From positions 62,001-126,000 of the forward strand of contig NZ_JACHIE010000005.1 of assembly GCF_014207635.1 (NCBI RefSeq): a stretch of 64,000 nucleotides of DNA, read 5' to 3'. The DNA is from Acetobacter lovaniensis (GTDB taxonomy: Bacteria; Pseudomonadota; Alphaproteobacteria; Acetobacterales; Acetobacteraceae). Position 1 is the first letter of the stretch. The number at the start of each line of letters is the position of its first letter. Made by a program: the position numbers and the translations under genes. The notes under the pieces were generated by a model, which worked only from the letters and a program-made list of their open reading frames with translations, made no database searches and was not told the DNA's origin. Positions 46,143 through 54,605 of the stretch are shown here, in pieces.

Positions 46143-47048
46143 GTGAGCAGATGGCATACAGACAGACAGGAACGGGTTGAGCCTGACCACAAGGCCGCGC
46201 CATACGCGCCTGTGAGGTGTTCTGTTGGAGCGCTCAGGCAACGCGGGCTGGCGATCGGGCTGTCTGACGAGCACAGGCTTGTCTGGCTGGTGGCTTTTGC
46301 CGTGGCGGTTCTGGCGCATGTGGCCATGACCGTGTGGCTGATCATGACAGTCTCCCCCCAGACCGGCACGCAGCAGCCTGCTGCGGTTTCCATGCTGTTT
46401 GAAGCGCCCAGGGCTCCATTGCCAGAGGCCGAACAGGCACAGGCGGGGCAAACAGCCCCCACGCTCCAGAGCCAGCCTGCTCCGCTCATGGAAGATATGC
46501 CGGATATGGACTCGCAATCCCTGACACAGAGCGGAACGGAGGTTCTGCCCCCTTCCGTCAAGGCTGAGGTTGAGCATCTTCCTCCTGCATCTGCTGTGCC
46601 AAAAAAACTGCTTCAGTCCTCCCCTGTCATGCAACACGATAAAAGCGCACATGCAATTACCAAAACGCCGTCGGAGGTCGCGCATATGGGTGAAGGCAAT
46701 ACAACAGCCCACACCCATGCAAAAACGGATATGGCGGCAACGGGTGGGCACGCAGCGACACCGCCCAGCGCTGCTGCTGTCGGGCAGAAAGGGGGTTTTC
46801 AGCTCTCCTGCTCTGCCCCCGAATCACACTACCCCGTATCTGCCCGCCATTTGCATGAAGAGGGCGAGGCTGTGGCCGAAGTCAGTATCAACGCCAAGGG
46901 GCAGGTGATTGCCGCAAGGCTGGTGCAAAGCACGGGGTATGATGATCTGGATGATCAGGCGCTGCAAACCGTTAAAAATCTCCATTGCACACCTCCTGAA
47001 TCCGCTGCGGTTACGGGCCGGATACCTGTTGGCTTCCACATTCAGTAA
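46143..47048 (+). CDS. tonB: TonB-like energy transducer
   Basis: 301 residues from a GTG at 46143 with GGAGG 7 bp upstream. A cytoplasmic N-terminus of about 46 residues precedes a single span near residues 47-70 (VWLVAFAVAVLAHVAMTVWL), then a long proline/glutamine/alanine-rich periplasmic spacer and a C-terminal TonB domain from about residue 222 with YPVSARHLHEEGEAVAEVSI and GYDDLDDQALQTV. It is divergent from the DUF2946/receptor pair and probably energises that receptor. No exbB/exbD is adjacent. Confidence 0.88.
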   Translation: MSRWHTDRQERVEPDHKAAPYAPVRCSVGALRQRGLAIGLSDEHRLVWLVAFAVAVLAHVAMTVWLIMTVSPQTGTQQPAAVSMLFEAPRAPLPEAEQAQAGQTAPTLQSQPAPLMEDMPDMDSQSLTQSGTEVLPPSVKAEVEHLPPASAVPKKLLQSSPVMQHDKSAHAITKTPSEVAHMGEGNTTAHTHAKTDMAATGGHAATPPSAAAVGQKGGFQLSCSAPESHYPVSARHLHEEGEAVAEVSINAKGQVIAARLVQSTGYDDLDDQALQTVKNLHCTPPESAAVTGRIPVGFHIQ

Positions 47049-47099
47049 TTAAGCTTGTGTCGGGGAAGATTTTACAGTAGGAGACTGGTCATTGCCTCT

Positions 47100-47175
47100 G
47101 TCCCGTTCGTCTAGAGGCCTAGGACACTGCCCTTTCACGGCGGCAACACGGGTTCGAATCCCGTACGGGATACCA
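47100..47175 (+). tRNA. tRNA-Glu (anticodon TTC)
   Basis: 76-nt cloverleaf with encoded CCA. Anticodon arm CTGCC-CTTTCAC-GGCGG, T loop TTCGAAT. The acceptor stem GTCCCGT/ACGGGAT has a G1-U72 wobble at its end and discriminator A73, unlike the G-C and G73 of E. coli tRNA-Glu. Confidence 0.94.
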
Positions 47176-48062
47176 TAGGTCTGTAAGGTTCTGATTTTTC
47201 GATAAAAATCAGATTTACCTGTCCTTACAGTGTAACATGCATGTGTTACATAAAGGCCGCCTATTCTAGCTATACCCTACAGGGTTCGATGGTACCATAT
47301 CTGGTATCTCAGATCACGTGTTCCTGCGGTTTTGGCACCCTTCGCTGGTCAGCATCGTGTGTGTTCCCACAAAACCAGTAATAGATACGATCGAAGAAGT
47401 AGAAGATCCCGGATAGGCTTCAGCGTTCAATGGTATCTGAATGGAACTCAGACTAAAAATCGGCAGAAAAGCTTCTGTCTGTTTCAACTGGGTAATCCCC
47501 GTTGAGGAGATGAAAGCTTTTGCGCATCAGGTGCATAATTTGATAGTTTTCCGCAGAGACCAGAGTCCTGCTCGGATCAGGGCGGGTAGCTTTATACCAT
47601 CTCATCCATAATAGATGAAAATAGAATTACACAAACCCGCTTAAAATCAAAGGGGTTTTTGATCCTTATCTCTTTGTTTTTGTCATCGAGACCGGGGGAG
47701 GCGTTGCCATGACCCGGTGAGTTCTGGTTTGTGATGATATCTGCCTGGCAGTCATCTTTTTGTAACTTGGTATCAATGTAAGGATTGCAGGTTCATTTCT
47801 TTCATTCGACTGAGGCTGATGCATAATATAACCTGAAACGGATTGCATGGATGCCAGACAATGTTTCGGCCTGCACTGGCATGAAACACTCTTCTGTCTC
47901 CCGACTAAGAGTATCCGTGCCAGTGCTGAAAAAAGCTACCGGAAGCGTAATATAAAAGCATTGATCTGAAGATGGGCACAGGAAAGATCAATTTATTATA
48001 GTAATTTCCTTTATATGCCCCACTTCATTTTTCATGAGACCGAAATTTACAAAAACTGAAAT
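47176..48062. other. Long AT-rich apparently non-coding region
   Basis: About 890 bp with no supportable ORF; a 60-residue minus-strand frame at 47666-47848 lacks any recognisable feature. Inverted repeats cluster just after tRNA-Glu: CTGTAAGG/CCTTACAG (47181-47230) enclosing CTGATTTTT/AAAAATCAG, and TGTAACA-TGCATG-TGTTACA (47231-47250). No transposase or integrase remnant was recognised. It may hold promoters, an ncRNA or decayed DNA. Confidence 0.55.
47181..47250. repeat. Cluster of inverted repeats after tRNA-Glu
   Basis: An outer 8-bp stem CTGTAAGG/CCTTACAG encloses a 9-bp perfect stem CTGATTTTT/AAAAATCAG; immediately after is TGTAACA-TGCATG-TGTTACA with 7-bp arms. The first pair could form an RNA hairpin ending the tRNA transcript; the second could be a protein-binding palindrome. 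Confidence 0.6.
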
Positions 48063-48848
48063 TCAAATGACCGTTGTATCAAACGCCACGTCTCTTACGC
48101 GGTTGATAAGGCTTTCCCCCCCATCAAGGTAGATGACCTGCCCAACCATGGATGCGGCCGACAGAATTAAATTCAGGCATGCAGAAATTTCTTCCGGGGT
48201 GGAACTGCGGCCGAGAGGTGTGGCACGCCATGCGCGTTCAAAGCCTTCGTCTGTCTGCTTGCCACTTCTCAATGTCAGGCCGGGAGCAATGGCGTTGACC
48301 CGGATCTTGGATTTAAAGGCCATGGACAGAACCTGTGTCACGCACAGCAGTGCCGCCTTGCTGATCGTGTAGGAAAGAAAATCAGGATTAAGGCTTTTAA
48401 CCTTGTGATCCAGAATATTCACGATGCAGCGGTCATCAATATTCCCCGGCGCACGCGCAAAATCCCTTGATAGGAAAAGTGGCGCCGTAAGGTTGGGTTC
48501 CATATGCTTGTCGAATGAATCGTAAGTCAGTGAGTCAATATTATCGTATTCAAAATTAGAAGCATTGTTAACAAGGACGTCTATGGCACCATAACGTTCG
48601 ACAACTGCCGGAATAAGATTTTGAACATGTTCGCGATTATTGAAATCAGCGTGAACAGCAAAGCACTCGTAACCCATGGAGGTCAGAGAGTTTACAAGTT
48701 CAAGAGCTTCCTGTTCAGAGTGATTATACTGAATAGCAACTTTCCAGCCGTTCCGGGCAAGATCCTGCGAAAGAACAGCTCCGATGCGCTTTGCTCCTCC
48801 TGTTACAAGAGCAACCCGGGCATTGTTATTCTGATCGCGACTGGTCAT
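48063..48848 (-). CDS. SDR oxidoreductase, probable pteridine/dihydromonapterin reductase
   Basis: 261 residues. The Rossmann nucleotide loop is VTGGAKRIGAVLSQ near residue 15, followed by VNNASNFEYD and the catalytic YTISKAAL (Tyr-x-x-x-Lys). The R in AKRIG and the NNASNF pattern fit FolM/PTR1-like pteridine reductases. Its start overlaps the folB stop by 23 bp, so the two are co-translated. It could serve as an alternative dihydrofolate reductase or make tetrahydromonapterin; either is inference. Confidence 0.82.
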   Translation of the reverse strand: MTSRDQNNNARVALVTGGAKRIGAVLSQDLARNGWKVAIQYNHSEQEALELVNSLTSMGYECFAVHADFNNREHVQNLIPAVVERYGAIDVLVNNASNFEYDNIDSLTYDSFDKHMEPNLTAPLFLSRDFARAPGNIDDRCIVNILDHKVKSLNPDFLSYTISKAALLCVTQVLSMAFKSKIRVNAIAPGLTLRSGKQTDEGFERAWRATPLGRSSTPEEISACLNLILSAASMVGQVIYLDGGESLINRVRDVAFDTTVI

Positions 48849-49308
48849 AGTTTTTCCTGTTTACATTACCTTCGGGCAGTAGCTCAGAGCGCTCACCACA
48901 AATCTCAATACCAGCTCCGTCTGCTTCGTTAAAGATATCAAGTTTCGTGATGGAGATACGGATCGCATCCACTAATGGGTTTTCAAAACAAACCTCAACC
49001 AGTTCTCTGGCAAGGGTCTCCAGCAGGGGTGTGTGCGGTCGTTCTGGCCATTTGGTGATGGTGTTCCGAACCGGATCGTAATCAATGTAAAGGTCTTTGT
49101 CGTGTGCTTTTACGCCGATCAACCATGCAAACATTTCGACATTAACGCAAAGCCGTGTCGGTCTTTCTGGGTGAAGTTCCCATGGGTGCAAACCAACCTG
49201 CGCATTGACAACCACATTCCGTAAGACTGATTTGAGGTATGGTCTGGTACCTAAAGGTGATGCAGTATTAGGTGATGGCATGTTGTCCCTCATCATCTCA
49301 CCAGACAT
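48826..49308 (-). CDS. folB: Dihydroneopterin aldolase-like (FolB/FolX)
   Basis: About 160 residues with the FolB fold signals LRNVVVNAQVGLHPWELHP near residue 30, LLETLARELVEVCFENPLVDAIRI near residue 100 and a C-terminal IEICGERSELLP. The usual substrate-binding YGVH is here ...AQVGLHPWE. The family cleaves or epimerises dihydroneopterin in folate or monapterin synthesis. The ATG at 49308 is used; MPSPN at 49281 is an alternative start. The pair with the SDR is more AT-rich than neighbouring genes. Confidence 0.82.
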   Translation of the reverse strand: MSGEMMRDNMPSPNTASPLGTRPYLKSVLRNVVVNAQVGLHPWELHPERPTRLCVNVEMFAWLIGVKAHDKDLYIDYDPVRNTITKWPERPHTPLLETLARELVEVCFENPLVDAIRISITKLDIFNEADGAGIEICGERSELLPEGNVNRKNYDQSRSE

Positions 49309-49709
49309 CTTTTGTTGCTCACTAATAAAATATAAGATTTTTCAGTATAAAAAATTTCTCGGTCTCGGCAATGGGAATGTTTAAAAAGTGAGCCCCGAAA
49401 TTTATTTGCATTATTATCTTTTTCTGAATCTCAGTCTTCTGGGGGGTACTGAGATCATATTGCAGTTTCGGGTTTTGATGTGTTGTTGATGTCAAAGTAA
49501 ACGTATAAAGTTTTCTCATTTAGAAATTGTATTTAATAAATATAAATCGTAATAAATAATGAAATATCAGTAAAAATGTATTTTTTGTGCATGGGGCGAG
49601 GTAGTATTTTTTCTCGTTAAGGAAGAGCGTGAATGATTGTCATGGCCGTATGCCTGTATTACGGAAAGAAGGAGGGCTATAGCGCGCCGTAAGGCTTGGG
49701 GGTACGAGC
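49309..49709. other. AT-rich intergenic region before manC
   Basis: About 400 bp, strongly AT-rich, without a recognisable gene; a 65-residue minus-strand frame at 49322-49519 shows no family features. It probably holds the divergent promoters for folB (-) and manC (+). Confidence 0.5.
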
Positions 49710-51179
49710 ATGGTTGGTGACAGGGACGGAACCGGTGATAGCCCGGAGCAGGAGGGCGCGCCCGATATTGTGCCGGTTATTCTGTCTGGTGGGGCTGGGA
49801 GCCGGTTGTGGCCCGTCTCCCGCGGGAGCTTTCCCAAGCAGTTCTGGTCCTTGCTAACCGACTTTACACTTTTGCAGGATACGGCTTTGCGGGGGCAGGC
49901 CAGGGGGGTGGCGGCCCCGGTTGTTGTCTGTAATGCCGAGCACCGCTTTGTTATTGCCGAGCAGCTTCGCGGTGTGGGTATCCACGATGCCCGGATTATT
50001 CTGGAGCCTGTCGGCCGTAATTCGGCCCCGGCCATTGCAGCCGCTGCATTTGTTGTGGCCGAACATAACCCCGATGCCGTGTTGTGGGTCATGGCCGCGG
50101 ACGCGGCTATTCAGGATGTATACAAGCTGCATGTCGCTCTTGAACATGCCGTAGCGGCAGCCAGAGCAGGTTATGTTGTCACATTCGGCATGACCGCAAC
50201 CCGGCCAGAAACAGGCTATGGGTATATTGAGCAGGGCGAAGCCCTTGCGGGCATGCCCGAAGTTTATGCCGTCACCCAGTTTGTGGAAAAACCGGACAAG
50301 GACAAGGCAGCCGCTTTTCTGGCACAGGGGGGATATTTGTGGAACTCGGGCATGTTTGTTGTCCGTGCCGCGACTTTTCTGGCCGAGATGCAGCGTTACG
50401 AACCCGACCTGTATGCCTGTGTTGAAGAGGCCGTGCAAAAGCGTAAGACAGATATGGATTTTGAAAGACTGGACCCGGACAGTTTTTCCCGCTCTCCCGA
50501 TATTTCGGTTGATTATGCCGTGGCGGAACGTACGGACAGGGCGGCCGTTGTGCCGGGCAGTTTTGGCTGGTCGGATGTGGGGAGTTGGGACGCCTTGTGG
50601 GAACTGGGGCATAAGGATGCACAGGGCAACGTGATACATGGCAACGTGCTGCTAGAGGATGTGGCCCGGTCTTATGTGCGTACCGATGGATTGCTCACGG
50701 CTGTTCTGGGTGTGGATAATCTGGTGGTTGTGGCAACGCAGGATGCGGTTCTGGTTGCCAGTAAGGACCGGGCACAGGATGTTAAAACCCTTGTGCAGAA
50801 CCTGAAAAAAAACAATATGCCCGAAGCGGACACGCATCGCCTGACCTATCGGCCATGGGGTCATTATGAAGCTCTGACAGCAGGGCATCGTTTTCAGGTC
50901 AAGAAAATCGTCGTCCAGCCGGGGCAGAAGCTCTCGTTACAAAAACATTATCACCGGGCTGAGCACTGGGTGGTTGTAGAAGGCACAGCCCTTGTCACAC
51001 GTGGTGTGGAGCAGGTGATCGTGCGGGAGAACGAGAGCATCTATCTGCCACTGGGCAGTCTGCACAGGCTTGAAAATCCCGGCTGCATGCCTGTTACCCT
51101 GATCGAGGTTCAGTCCGGTTCGTATCTGGGTGAGGATGACATTGTGCGTTTTGATGATATCTATAGCCGGACTAAGTAG
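49710..51179 (+). CDS. manC: Mannose-1-phosphate guanylyltransferase / mannose-6-phosphate isomerase
   Basis: 489-residue bifunctional enzyme making GDP-mannose for polysaccharides. The nucleotidyltransferase has ILSGGAGSRLWPVSR and FPKQF near residue 25, EPVGRNSAPAIAAAA and VEKPDKDKA. The C-terminal cupin isomerase has YRPWGHYE, KIVVQPGQKLSLQKHYHRAEHW and LGEDDIVRFDD. The usual substrate motif AADH(V/I) reads AADAAIQD here, with the histidine missing. The ATG at 49710 is the first in frame. The downstream FAD-linked dehydrogenase starts 30 bp later, possibly co-transcribed. Confidence 0.92.
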   Translation: MVGDRDGTGDSPEQEGAPDIVPVILSGGAGSRLWPVSRGSFPKQFWSLLTDFTLLQDTALRGQARGVAAPVVVCNAEHRFVIAEQLRGVGIHDARIILEPVGRNSAPAIAAAAFVVAEHNPDAVLWVMAADAAIQDVYKLHVALEHAVAAARAGYVVTFGMTATRPETGYGYIEQGEALAGMPEVYAVTQFVEKPDKDKAAAFLAQGGYLWNSGMFVVRAATFLAEMQRYEPDLYACVEEAVQKRKTDMDFERLDPDSFSRSPDISVDYAVAERTDRAAVVPGSFGWSDVGSWDALWELGHKDAQGNVIHGNVLLEDVARSYVRTDGLLTAVLGVDNLVVVATQDAVLVASKDRAQDVKTLVQNLKKNNMPEADTHRLTYRPWGHYEALTAGHRFQVKKIVVQPGQKLSLQKHYHRAEHWVVVEGTALVTRGVEQVIVRENESIYLPLGSLHRLENPGCMPVTLIEVQSGSYLGEDDIVRFDDIYSRTK

Positions 51180-51209
51180 ATTTTTTCAGTAAAGACTGGG
51201 GAAGAAAAA

Positions 51210-52634
51210 ATGCCCAACGTTTCTTTTATTCCCCATGCAGCGGCGCGTGTTTCTGCTGTTTTGGCGCAATTGAAGGATTATCTGGGGGACAAGGTCTCCA
51301 CCAACCAGTCCGTGTGTGAAGCGCACAGCCATGGCGAGGCGCTGGAACTGGCGCGCCTGCCCGCAGCGGTTGTGTTTGCCGAAACAACGGAAGATGTCTC
51401 GACCGTTCTGGCCTTATGCCACGAAGCCTATGTGCCTGTTGTGGCCTTTGGGGCGGGCACATCGGTGGAGGGGCATGTTACGCCGCCTGAACATGCCGTG
51501 AGCCTCGACCTGTCCAGAATGACCGGGATTCTGCAGGTGAATGCGGAGGACATGGACTGCCGCGTGCAGGCAGGTCTGACCCGGCAGGAGCTCAATATCC
51601 GTTTGCGTGACACGGGACTGTTCTTCCCCGTAGACCCGGGTGGTGAGGCCACGCTAGGGGGCATGTGCGCAACCCGTGCTTCGGGCACTGCGGCAGTACA
51701 TTACGGCACAATGAAAGAAAATGTGCTTGGCCTGACAGTGGTTATGGCAAACGGAGAAGTCATAAAAACAGGTGGGCGGGTAAGAAAATCCTCTACCGGG
51801 TATGACCTGACTTCCCTGTTCATCGGGTCGGAAGGGACCTTGGGCGTTATTACGGAAGTCCAGTTGCGTCTGCACGGTATTCCCGAGCAGCTTTCGGCTG
51901 CGATCTGCCAGTTTGAAAATCTGGAAGATGCGGTGCGTACTGCGGTGGAAGTAATTCAGGCCGGGGTGCCGATTGCGCGCGTGGAACTGATGGACGACGT
52001 GCAGATGGCGGCCAGCATCCGCTATTCCGGGCTGGATGAACTGCGGCCGATGACGACCCTGTTTTTTGAATTTGCAGGGGCTCCTGCTTCCGTGCGGGAA
52101 CAGGTGGACGTGACCGAAGTGCTGGCCCGGGACAATCATGGCCTTGGCTTTGCCTGGGCAGACACACCCGATGAACGCGCCCGGTTGTGGAAGGCGCGGC
52201 ATAACGCGTTCTGGGCCGTTAAGGCACTTTATCCGGGTTTCAGAGTGATCAGCACGGATTGCATTGTGCCTATTTCTCAGCTGGCTCCCCTTATTGTGGG
52301 GGTTAAGGCCGATATTGAGGCATCCGGGTTACAGGTGGCCATTCTTGGCCATGTTGGGGATGGTAATTTTCATACACTGATCATGACGGAAGACACCCCC
52401 GAAGGGAGTGCAAAGGCGCTGGAGCTTGACCGTAAAATTGTTGGCCGCGCGCTGGCGCTTGATGGCTCATGCAGTGGAGAGCACGGTGTGGGGGTTGGTA
52501 AGCTGGAGTTTTTGGAACGGGAACACGGCGCGCAATCCCTTGGGGTGATGAGAACATTAAAAGTTGCTCTGGACCCACGGAATATTCTCAACCCCGGCAA
52601 GCTTTTGCCAGACGGTCTGGCTTATATCGGGTAG
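51210..52634 (+). CDS. FAD-linked oxidase, D-lactate dehydrogenase (cytochrome)-like
   Basis: 474 residues of the GlcD/Dld family of flavoenzymes. FAD-binding PCMH motifs are VVAFGAGTSVEGHVTPPEHAV and VDPGGEATLGGMCATRASG, then GRVRKSSTGYDLTSLFIGSEGTLG; the C-terminal FAD-oxidase domain ends HGVGVGKLEF. It likely passes electrons from D-lactate to cytochrome c or quinone. Substrate specificity (D-lactate vs glycolate) is not fixed by sequence; the lactate permease at 2323 supports lactate. Starts at the ATG at 51210. Confidence 0.85.
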   Translation: MPNVSFIPHAAARVSAVLAQLKDYLGDKVSTNQSVCEAHSHGEALELARLPAAVVFAETTEDVSTVLALCHEAYVPVVAFGAGTSVEGHVTPPEHAVSLDLSRMTGILQVNAEDMDCRVQAGLTRQELNIRLRDTGLFFPVDPGGEATLGGMCATRASGTAAVHYGTMKENVLGLTVVMANGEVIKTGGRVRKSSTGYDLTSLFIGSEGTLGVITEVQLRLHGIPEQLSAAICQFENLEDAVRTAVEVIQAGVPIARVELMDDVQMAASIRYSGLDELRPMTTLFFEFAGAPASVREQVDVTEVLARDNHGLGFAWADTPDERARLWKARHNAFWAVKALYPGFRVISTDCIVPISQLAPLIVGVKADIEASGLQVAILGHVGDGNFHTLIMTEDTPEGSAKALELDRKIVGRALALDGSCSGEHGVGVGKLEFLEREHGAQSLGVMRTLKVALDPRNILNPGKLLPDGLAYIG

Positions 52635-52720
52635 CGGGTCTGCAAAGGTCTGTACGGTGTGCTTGTGGGTAAAAACCATATTACCTTTGCGGATCCGGGG
52701 GCGGGACACCACAAATAAAC

Positions 52721-52748
52721 TTGACAATCGGGTGCTATATTTTATTCA
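52721..52748 (+). promoter_or_regulatory. Probable promoter of metQNI
   Basis: A perfect -35 TTGACA at 52721-52726, 16 bp from a TATTCA -10 at 52743-52748, 64 bp before the metQ ATG. An 8-bp inverted repeat GCAAAGGT/ACCTTTGC (52642-52690) lies just upstream. Confidence 0.5.
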
Positions 52749-52812
52749 AGCAGAACCGATAGTGATTTATTGTGTTGTCTCTTCCCATTCCTTATAGCGG
52801 GGTTTGTCAGCG

Positions 52813-53628
52813 ATGGTTTCTTTCCTTCTTTCCCGTCGGGCTGTACTGGCTGGGAGCATGGCTTTTGCATGTGCTCTGGCGGGCCAGACCGCCTATGCCG
52901 CGCCGCAGGTCCTGCGCGTAGGCATTATGGCAGGGGAAGATGAGGACGTGTGGCCTGTGGTGGCGGCCAATGCCGCCCGGGATGGGCTGGAACTCAAGCT
53001 GGTCACTTTTTCAGACTATAACGCCCCGAACGAGGCGCTGGCGGAGCATGAGCTGGATGCCAACGCCTTCCAGCACACTCCTTTTCTGGATGCCCAGAAC
53101 AAGGCCAAGGGGTATGGGATTGTGTCGGTCGGGCATACCTATGTGGCACCGATCGGGCTTTACTCAACACGCTGGAAATCTGTTGCAGACCTGCCAGACA
53201 AAGCTGTGATTGGTGTGCCCAATGACCCGACAAACGAAGGGCGCGCCCTGCTTCTGCTGCAAAAACTGGGGTTGATCAAACTTGCGGCGGATGCAGGGAA
53301 CACCCCAACAGCGCTCGATATTACGGAAAACCCCCACAACATCAGTATCCGCGAACTTGATGCCGGTGTGGTAGGGCGTGCCCTGACTGATCTGGATGGC
53401 GCGGTAATCAATACGGACTGGGCCAAAAAGGTTGGCGTGGATATTGAAAAAACACGTATTGCGCAGGAAACAGCCGATAATAACCCGTATATCTGCATTA
53501 TAGCCGTGAACGCAGCCGATAAATCCGCTCCGTGGGTTGCCAAGCTGGTGCACGCCTATCAGCAGCCCAATGTGCGGCAGGCTCTGGACAAGGCGTTTCA
53601 TGGCGCTGTGCTGCCCTCCTGGCCATGA
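52813..53628 (+). CDS. metQ: MetQ-type methionine ABC transporter substrate-binding protein
   Basis: NlpA/MetQ-family periplasmic binding protein, about 271 residues. The N-terminus MVSFLLSRRAVLAG has a twin-arginine-like SRRAVL before the hydrophobic stretch, and there is no lipobox cysteine, unlike the lipoprotein MetQ of E. coli. The start is the ATG at 52813; a TTG at 52804 is also in frame. Family motifs are QVLRVGIMAGEDEDVW, HELDANAFQHTPFLD, and VGVPNDPTNEGRALLLLQKLGL. Its stop overlaps metN (ATGA). Confidence 0.92.
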   Translation: MVSFLLSRRAVLAGSMAFACALAGQTAYAAPQVLRVGIMAGEDEDVWPVVAANAARDGLELKLVTFSDYNAPNEALAEHELDANAFQHTPFLDAQNKAKGYGIVSVGHTYVAPIGLYSTRWKSVADLPDKAVIGVPNDPTNEGRALLLLQKLGLIKLAADAGNTPTALDITENPHNISIRELDAGVVGRALTDLDGAVINTDWAKKVGVDIEKTRIAQETADNNPYICIIAVNAADKSAPWVAKLVHAYQQPNVRQALDKAFHGAVLPSWP

Positions 53629-54605
53629 ATCTTTTAGAAGTCGAACGCCTTAACCGTTCCTTTGGTGGCCAGCCTGCCCTGCACGATATTTCGTTTACGG
53701 TGCCCAAAGGGCAGCGGCTGGGTATTATTGGCCGCTCAGGGGCAGGTAAATCCACGCTGTTGCGGTGCCTGAGCGGTCTGGACCGCCCCCAGTCTGGCAG
53801 AATACTGCTGGAAGGGGAGGATATGGCCATCCTGCCAGAGGCAAAGCTTGTTCTGCTGCGGCGCAGGATCGGGCTGGTTTTTCAGCACTTCAACCTGCTG
53901 AACGCGCGCACCATTGCCGCCAATGTGGCCCTGCCACTGCAAATTGCTGGTAGGCCCAAAGCCGAGCGCAACAAACGCGTGATGGAACTGCTGGAGCTTG
54001 TCGGTCTGGCGGACCACGCAGGCAAATACCCGGCCATGCTTTCTGGCGGCCAAAAGCAGCGTATTGGCATTGCACGGGCTCTGGCCGCACACCCGGCCCT
54101 GTTGCTGTGTGATGAAGCAACCTCGGCGCTGGACCCGGAGACAACCCAGACCATTCTGGCGCTTCTGGCCGATATTAACCGTGTGCTGGGCCTGACGGTT
54201 GTTTTTATCACGCATGAGATGGATGTGGTGCGCAGTCTGGCGCAACAGGTGCTTGTGCTGGAAAAAGGGCGCATTGTGAGCCGCGGCAAACCAGCCGATA
54301 TTCTGGACGCCAACCAGTTAGCCGCCGTTCTACCGCCCAATCTCAGCCAGACCCCACAGGATGGCAGCCACGCCATTGTGCGCCTGACCGTGACCACACA
54401 GGCCGTGTTTACGCCTTTGCTCCATACGCTGGAGCAGCAGTGTCAGGCCAGTTTTGCCCTGCTGCATACTTTTCCCAACCCGGAAGGAGAGGGGCTGGTG
54501 GATGTGGTGGTGCAAACAGATGGTCTTTCCGTCGCAACCATGAACGCTCTTCAGGCGCATGCCTGTGCAGCCGAGGTAATTGGATATGTCCCGGCTCATT
54601 CTTGA
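53625..54605 (+). CDS. metN: Methionine ABC transporter ATP-binding protein
   Basis: 326 residues. Walker A is GRSGAGKS at residues 36-43, the signature is LSGGQKQR near 139-146, Walker B LLLCDEATSALD near 159-170, and FITHEMDVV is the switch region. A C-terminal NIL domain (from about residue 245: IVRLTVTTQAVFTPLLHTL) is the methionine-sensing regulatory domain of MetN. It overlaps metQ by ATGA and metI by 20 bp. Confidence 0.95.
   Translation: MNLLEVERLNRSFGGQPALHDISFTVPKGQRLGIIGRSGAGKSTLLRCLSGLDRPQSGRILLEGEDMAILPEAKLVLLRRRIGLVFQHFNLLNARTIAANVALPLQIAGRPKAERNKRVMELLELVGLADHAGKYPAMLSGGQKQRIGIARALAAHPALLLCDEATSALDPETTQTILALLADINRVLGLTVVFITHEMDVVRSLAQQVLVLEKGRIVSRGKPADILDANQLAAVLPPNLSQTPQDGSHAIVRLTVTTQAVFTPLLHTLEQQCQASFALLHTFPNPEGEGLVDVVVQTDGLSVATMNALQAHACAAEVIGYVPAHS

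Noticed and set aside
47666..47848. 60-residue minus-strand ORF in the AT-rich gap
   Set aside because: Short, no clear start signal and no family features.
49322..49519. 65-residue minus-strand ORF upstream of folB
   Set aside because: AT-rich, no ribosome-binding site, no motif; likely chance frame.
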